Part shown: positions 7,122-9,103 of the stretch, in pieces
How the letters are laid out: each line of letters starts with the position of its first letter
Numbering within the stretch: the first letter of the stretch is position 1
Assembly (NCBI GenBank): GCA_002780805.1
Contig: PEUD01000104.1
Location: 9,017 to 18,119, forward strand
DNA: 9,103 nt
Direction of reading: 5' to 3'
Source: Candidatus Omnitrophica bacterium CG02_land_8_20_14_3_00__42_8
GTDB lineage: Bacteria; Omnitrophota; Gorgyraeia; Gorgyraeales; Gorgyraeaceae
Notes under the pieces: generated by a model
The model's input: only the letters and a program-made list of their open reading frames with translations
Database searches by the model: none
Told to the model about the DNA's origin: nothing
Program-made: the position numbers and the translations under genes

Positions 7122-7188
7122 CGTTCGTCGCTCGTTGTTCGTGATTCGTAACGAACAACTACGAACCACGAGTCACGAACGACGAACA
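7122..7188. repeat. Family B inverted heptad repeat (tuf-rpsJ)
   Basis: Four tandem heptads of form NNTTCGT (7122-7149: CGTTCGT, CGCTCGT, TGTTCGT, GATTCGT) are followed by an 11-nt centre (7150-7160) and four heptads of inverse form ACGAANN (7161-7188). Paired in register, the 28-nt arms match at 22 positions. The element fills most of the 92-nt gap between tuf and rpsJ, starting 6 nt after the tuf stop. It shares no sequence with family A but has the same design of a short tandem unit followed by its inverse. No T tract follows. Confidence 0.88.
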
Positions 7189-7207
7189 ATGCGACAAAGG
7201 AAACGCA

Positions 7208-7513
7208 ATGGCTGAACAACGTATACGAATAAGGCTGCAGGGATACGACCATAAGCTCATAGATCAGTCTGCTCTGGAAATAGTAGATACTGCGAAACGG
7301 ACAGGCGCAATGGTGTCAGGCCCAATCCCGCTGCCTACAAAAAGAGAGATAATCACGGTATTAAGGTCTCCTCATGTAGATAAAAAATCCAGAGAACAGT
7401 TTCAGATGAAAACGCACAAAAGGCTCATAGATATCATAAGTCCTACCGCGAAAACAATAGACGCATTGAGAAAATTGGATTTACCGGCAGGCGTGGACGT
7501 AGAAATAAAATAA
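7208..7513 (+). CDS. rpsJ: 30S ribosomal protein S10 (NusE)
   Basis: S10 is a 30S head protein. The same protein is NusE, which joins NusB and NusG in antitermination and transcription-translation coupling. The 101-residue product is of normal length. Family landmarks are IRIRLQGYDHKLIDQSA at the N-terminus, GPIPLPTKREIITVLRSPHVDKKSREQF (about 39-66) covering the extended loop, and THKRLIDIISPTAKTIDAL followed by LPAGVDVEIK. The start is fixed by alignment, with AAGGA (7197-7201) 6 nt upstream. It heads the S10 block. The long S10 leader with the L4-binding structure known in gammaproteobacteria is not recognisable here; the gap holds a family B repeat instead. Confidence 0.99.
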   Translation: MAEQRIRIRLQGYDHKLIDQSALEIVDTAKRTGAMVSGPIPLPTKREIITVLRSPHVDKKSREQFQMKTHKRLIDIISPTAKTIDALRKLDLPAGVDVEIK

Positions 7514-7514
7514 A

Positions 7515-7633
7515 TAATCGCGGAACCACGCGGAAGCCCGCCACTGTTGCTTTGGCGGGACGCGGAAAAACGCGGAAATCAAACGTAAATTTCAACGTAA
7601 TTCCGCGTTAAGTTCTGCGTAATTCAGCGATTA
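7515..7633 (+). repeat. Family A element, copy 4 (rpsJ-rplC)
   Basis: This full 119-nt copy is the same length as copy 1 and differs from it at four positions by direct comparison: one in the left arm, one in the inner right box and two in the right outer arm. It starts one base after the rpsJ TAA and has the same outer stem, CCCGCCA/TGGCGGG side hairpin and inner stem. The ACAAAGGTAGCA after it resembles the leader sequence after copies 1 and 3. Confidence 0.93.
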
Positions 7634-7645
7634 ACAAAGGTAGCA

Positions 7646-8269
7646 ATGAAAATTGGATTATTAGGTAAAAAAATAGGAATGACTCAGGTTTTCAGCGAAA
7701 AGGGGATGGTTATACCCGTTACTGTTATTGAAGCCGGGCCGTGCACAGTGCTGGATGTTTCCGAGAAAAAGGTAATGCTTGGTTTCGGAGAGAAAAAAGA
7801 AAAGCATACCCCTATGCCCCAATTAGGATTTTATAAGAAGATAAACCAAAGGCCTAGTGTATTTGTAAAAGAAATATCTTTCGATGCAAGGGACAAGGTA
7901 AACGTGGGGCAGCAGATAACCGTAGATATATTTAAAGAAAAAGATTTTGTAGATGTATCAGGGGCTTCCATAGGAAGAGGATTTCAGGGTGTTGTGAAGC
8001 GCCATCATTTCAAAGGAGGCCCAGGAGGCCACGGATCAATGTTTCACCGCGTGCCTGGAGGTATAGGGTCTCAGGCAGGTGGAAGAGGATGCCGCAAGGG
8101 CCTTCATAAAGGGAAGAGATTTCCTGGCCATATGGGCAACGAAAGAAAAACCATACAGAGCCTTGAGATAATAAAGGTATTGAAAGAAAAGAACATATTA
8201 TTAATAAAAGGGGCAGTGCCTGGTTGCCGCAACGGATACCTTGAAATAAAGAGCGCAAAGAAAAAATAA
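7646..8269 (+). CDS. rplC: 50S ribosomal protein L3
   Basis: L3 is an early-assembly 50S protein whose central extension reaches towards the peptidyl-transferase centre. The 207 residues are normal. The N-terminus MKIGLLGKKIGMTQVF is the classical L3 start and fixes the initiation codon; AAAGG lies 5 nt upstream. GFGEKKEK (46-53), GRGFQGVVKRHHFKGGPGGHGS (110-131, two overlapping parts) and KGKRFPGHMGNE (155-166) follow. The centre-proximal loop at 142-154 (SQAGGRGCRKGLH) is about four residues longer than the usual nine-residue form and is rich in Gly and basic residues. The gene lies between two family A elements. Confidence 0.99.
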   Translation: MKIGLLGKKIGMTQVFSEKGMVIPVTVIEAGPCTVLDVSEKKVMLGFGEKKEKHTPMPQLGFYKKINQRPSVFVKEISFDARDKVNVGQQITVDIFKEKDFVDVSGASIGRGFQGVVKRHHFKGGPGGHGSMFHRVPGGIGSQAGGRGCRKGLHKGKRFPGHMGNERKTIQSLEIIKVLKEKNILLIKGAVPGCRNGYLEIKSAKKK

Positions 8270-8407
8270 TCACGGAACCACGCGGAAGCCCGCCACTGTT
8301 GCTTTGGCGGGACGCGGAAAAACGCGGAAATTATACGTGAGTTTCAGCGTAGTTCCGCGTGGAGTTTACCCCGAGCTTGTCGAGGGGTTCCGCGTAGTTC
8401 AGCGATA
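8267..8407 (+). repeat. Family A element, copy 5, 22 nt longer (rplC-rplD)
   Basis: This 141-nt copy starts with the TAA that is the rplC stop codon. Left boxes, side hairpin and inner stem (right inner arm ending at 8360) match copies 1 and 4. An extra hairpin-forming segment lies between the inner right arm and the outer right arm (8388-8407). The outer right arm pairs with the left arm at 16 of 20 positions, and its TTCCGCGT pairs exactly with ACGCGGAA, where copy 1 uses a G-T wobble. The copy ends 14 nt before rplD. Confidence 0.9.
8368..8388. repeat. Short hairpin insert containing CCCCGAGCTTGTCGAGGGG inside copy 5
   Basis: CCCC and GGGG flank GAGCTTGTCGA, giving a 4-bp stem with a short bulge. 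The core AGCTTGTCGA resembles a small repeat (CCCTGAGCTTGTCGAAGGG type) that I recall as scattered between genes in many unrelated bacterial genomes; that link is from memory. Here it interrupts a family A element exactly at the helix junction. Confidence 0.7.
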
Positions 8408-8421
8408 GCATGTGAGCAATC

Positions 8422-9093
8422 ATGAGTAAGATAAAGAAAGAAAAAACTGATAACACTGAAGCGCCGGTAGTAGACGTTTATAATCTTTCAGGTAAAAAAG
8501 TCGATAAATTTAAGCTTAATCCTGATGTGTTTAATGCAAAAGTTAACAAGCCGCTTCTTCATGAAATAATACAGATGTACAGGGCTAACGAGAGGCAGGG
8601 CAATGCGGCTACAAAAACAAAAGGGCTTGTAAGGGGCGGAGGCAAAAAACCATGGAGACAGAAAGGCACAGGAAGGGCAAGGTCAGGCTCTATAAGATCG
8701 CCTTTGTGGAGACATGGCGGCACCATATTTGGGCCTCTCGCGAGGGATTTTGGATACGATATGCCTAAGAAGACAAAGAACATAGCCCTTATATCAAGCC
8801 TTAGCGCGAAATTAAAAGATGATGAAATATTTGTCCTTGAAAGAGATCCTGAATTAAAAAAGCCCCGGACGAGTGAAGTTGTAAAGATCCTCTCGTCTCT
8901 TAAGGTATATGGGGACAGGGTGTTGTTTTTATACGCGAACACCAATGAGAATTTTATAAAATCCTGCAGAAATATAAAAAATGTGGCGTTCAAACGTTCC
9001 GTTGACTTTAATACATATGATGTGCTGTCAAATTCAAAGATTTTGTTTTCAAGAGAAACTCACGACGCTATCGTAAAAAGGTTGAAATTATGA
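8422..9093 (+). CDS. rplD: 50S ribosomal protein L4
   Basis: L4 lines the peptide exit tunnel through an extended loop. In some bacteria it also represses the S10 operon. The 223 residues are about 15-20 longer than usual because of a charged N-terminal extension, MSKIKKEKTDNTEAP, before VVDVYNLSGKKV. The tunnel-loop signature KPWRQKGTGRARSGSIRSP (76-94) is intact and is followed by LWRHGGTIFGP. The C-terminal fold ends NTYDVLSNSKILFSRETHDAIVKRL. An in-frame TGA at 8413-8415 rules out an upstream start. The ribosome binding site is weak: only GTGAG at 8412-8416, 5 nt before the ATG. The stop overlaps the rplW start as ATGA. Confidence 0.98.
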   Translation: MSKIKKEKTDNTEAPVVDVYNLSGKKVDKFKLNPDVFNAKVNKPLLHEIIQMYRANERQGNAATKTKGLVRGGGKKPWRQKGTGRARSGSIRSPLWRHGGTIFGPLARDFGYDMPKKTKNIALISSLSAKLKDDEIFVLERDPELKKPRTSEVVKILSSLKVYGDRVLFLYANTNENFIKSCRNIKNVAFKRSVDFNTYDVLSNSKILFSRETHDAIVKRLKL

Positions 9094-9103
9094 AAACATC
9101 ATA
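9090..9103 (+). CDS. rplW: 50S ribosomal protein L23 (first residues only, cut by window end)
   Basis: An ATG at 9090-9092 overlaps the rplD TGA in an ATGA arrangement and opens MKTS before the window ends. The position directly after rplD is the standard place of rplW, and the residues fit the usual MK-S/T-xYDIIxxPLITEK beginning of L23. The call rests mainly on gene order. Confidence 0.75.

Noticed and set aside
8410..8415. ATGTGA start-stop minimal frame before rplD
   Set aside because: Two codons with no Shine-Dalgarno; most likely chance, although it sits just before the rplD start.

Overview
The window is one uninterrupted, all-plus-strand stretch of a bacterial RNA-polymerase/str/S10 ribosomal operon. 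In order it holds the 3' part of rpoC, then rpsL (S12), rpsG (S7), fusA (EF-G), tuf (EF-Tu), rpsJ (S10), rplC (L3), rplD (L4) and the first 14 bases of rplW (L23). Gene order and protein lengths are canonical, all complete frames are intact, and no minus-strand gene is supported. The genes build the transcription and translation machinery: RNA polymerase beta', the decoding-site and head proteins of the 30S subunit, the two elongation GTPases, and two 50S proteins near the peptidyl-transferase centre and exit tunnel.

Organism: certainly a bacterium. RpoC has a long insertion in its trigger loop that aligns with the E. coli SI3 type, which points to a Gram-negative-type lineage. Frequent ATA, AGA and AGG codons, the repeat-filled gene junctions and an EF-Tu with a four-cysteine insertion suggest an uncultivated lineage. 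Omnitrophota or another PVC-neighbouring group is my guess, at low confidence.

The unusual part is between the genes. Five of the eight gene junctions (rpoC-rpsL, rpsG-fusA, fusA-tuf, rpsJ-rplC, rplC-rplD) carry one family of intergenic palindromic element, called family A here. All five copies lie in the same orientation and start at or within a few bases of the upstream stop codon. Full copies are 119 nt. Those after rpoC and rpsJ match at 115 of 119 positions by eye although they lie 4.9 kb apart. The element is built from short CGCGGAA boxes and their inverse TTCYGCG boxes, and can fold into a three-way junction: outer stem, 7-bp side hairpin, inner stem. The variants are a collapsed single hairpin after rpsG, a copy 22 nt shorter after fusA, and a copy 22 nt longer after rplC that has a second hairpin inserted at the helix junction.

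A sixth junction (tuf-rpsJ) holds a different inverted repeat, family B, made of four NNTTCGT heptads followed by four inverse ACGAANN heptads. Only the two tightly coupled junctions have no element: rpsL-rpsG, where the Shine-Dalgarno overlaps the stop, and rplD-rplW, with an ATGA overlap. No gene-free stretch exceeds 152 bases, and no convincing promoter or intrinsic terminator was seen, so the genes are probably co-transcribed with structured RNA at nearly every junction. Whether these elements work on the mRNA (stability, processing, polarity) or are mobile repeats tolerated there cannot be decided from this window.
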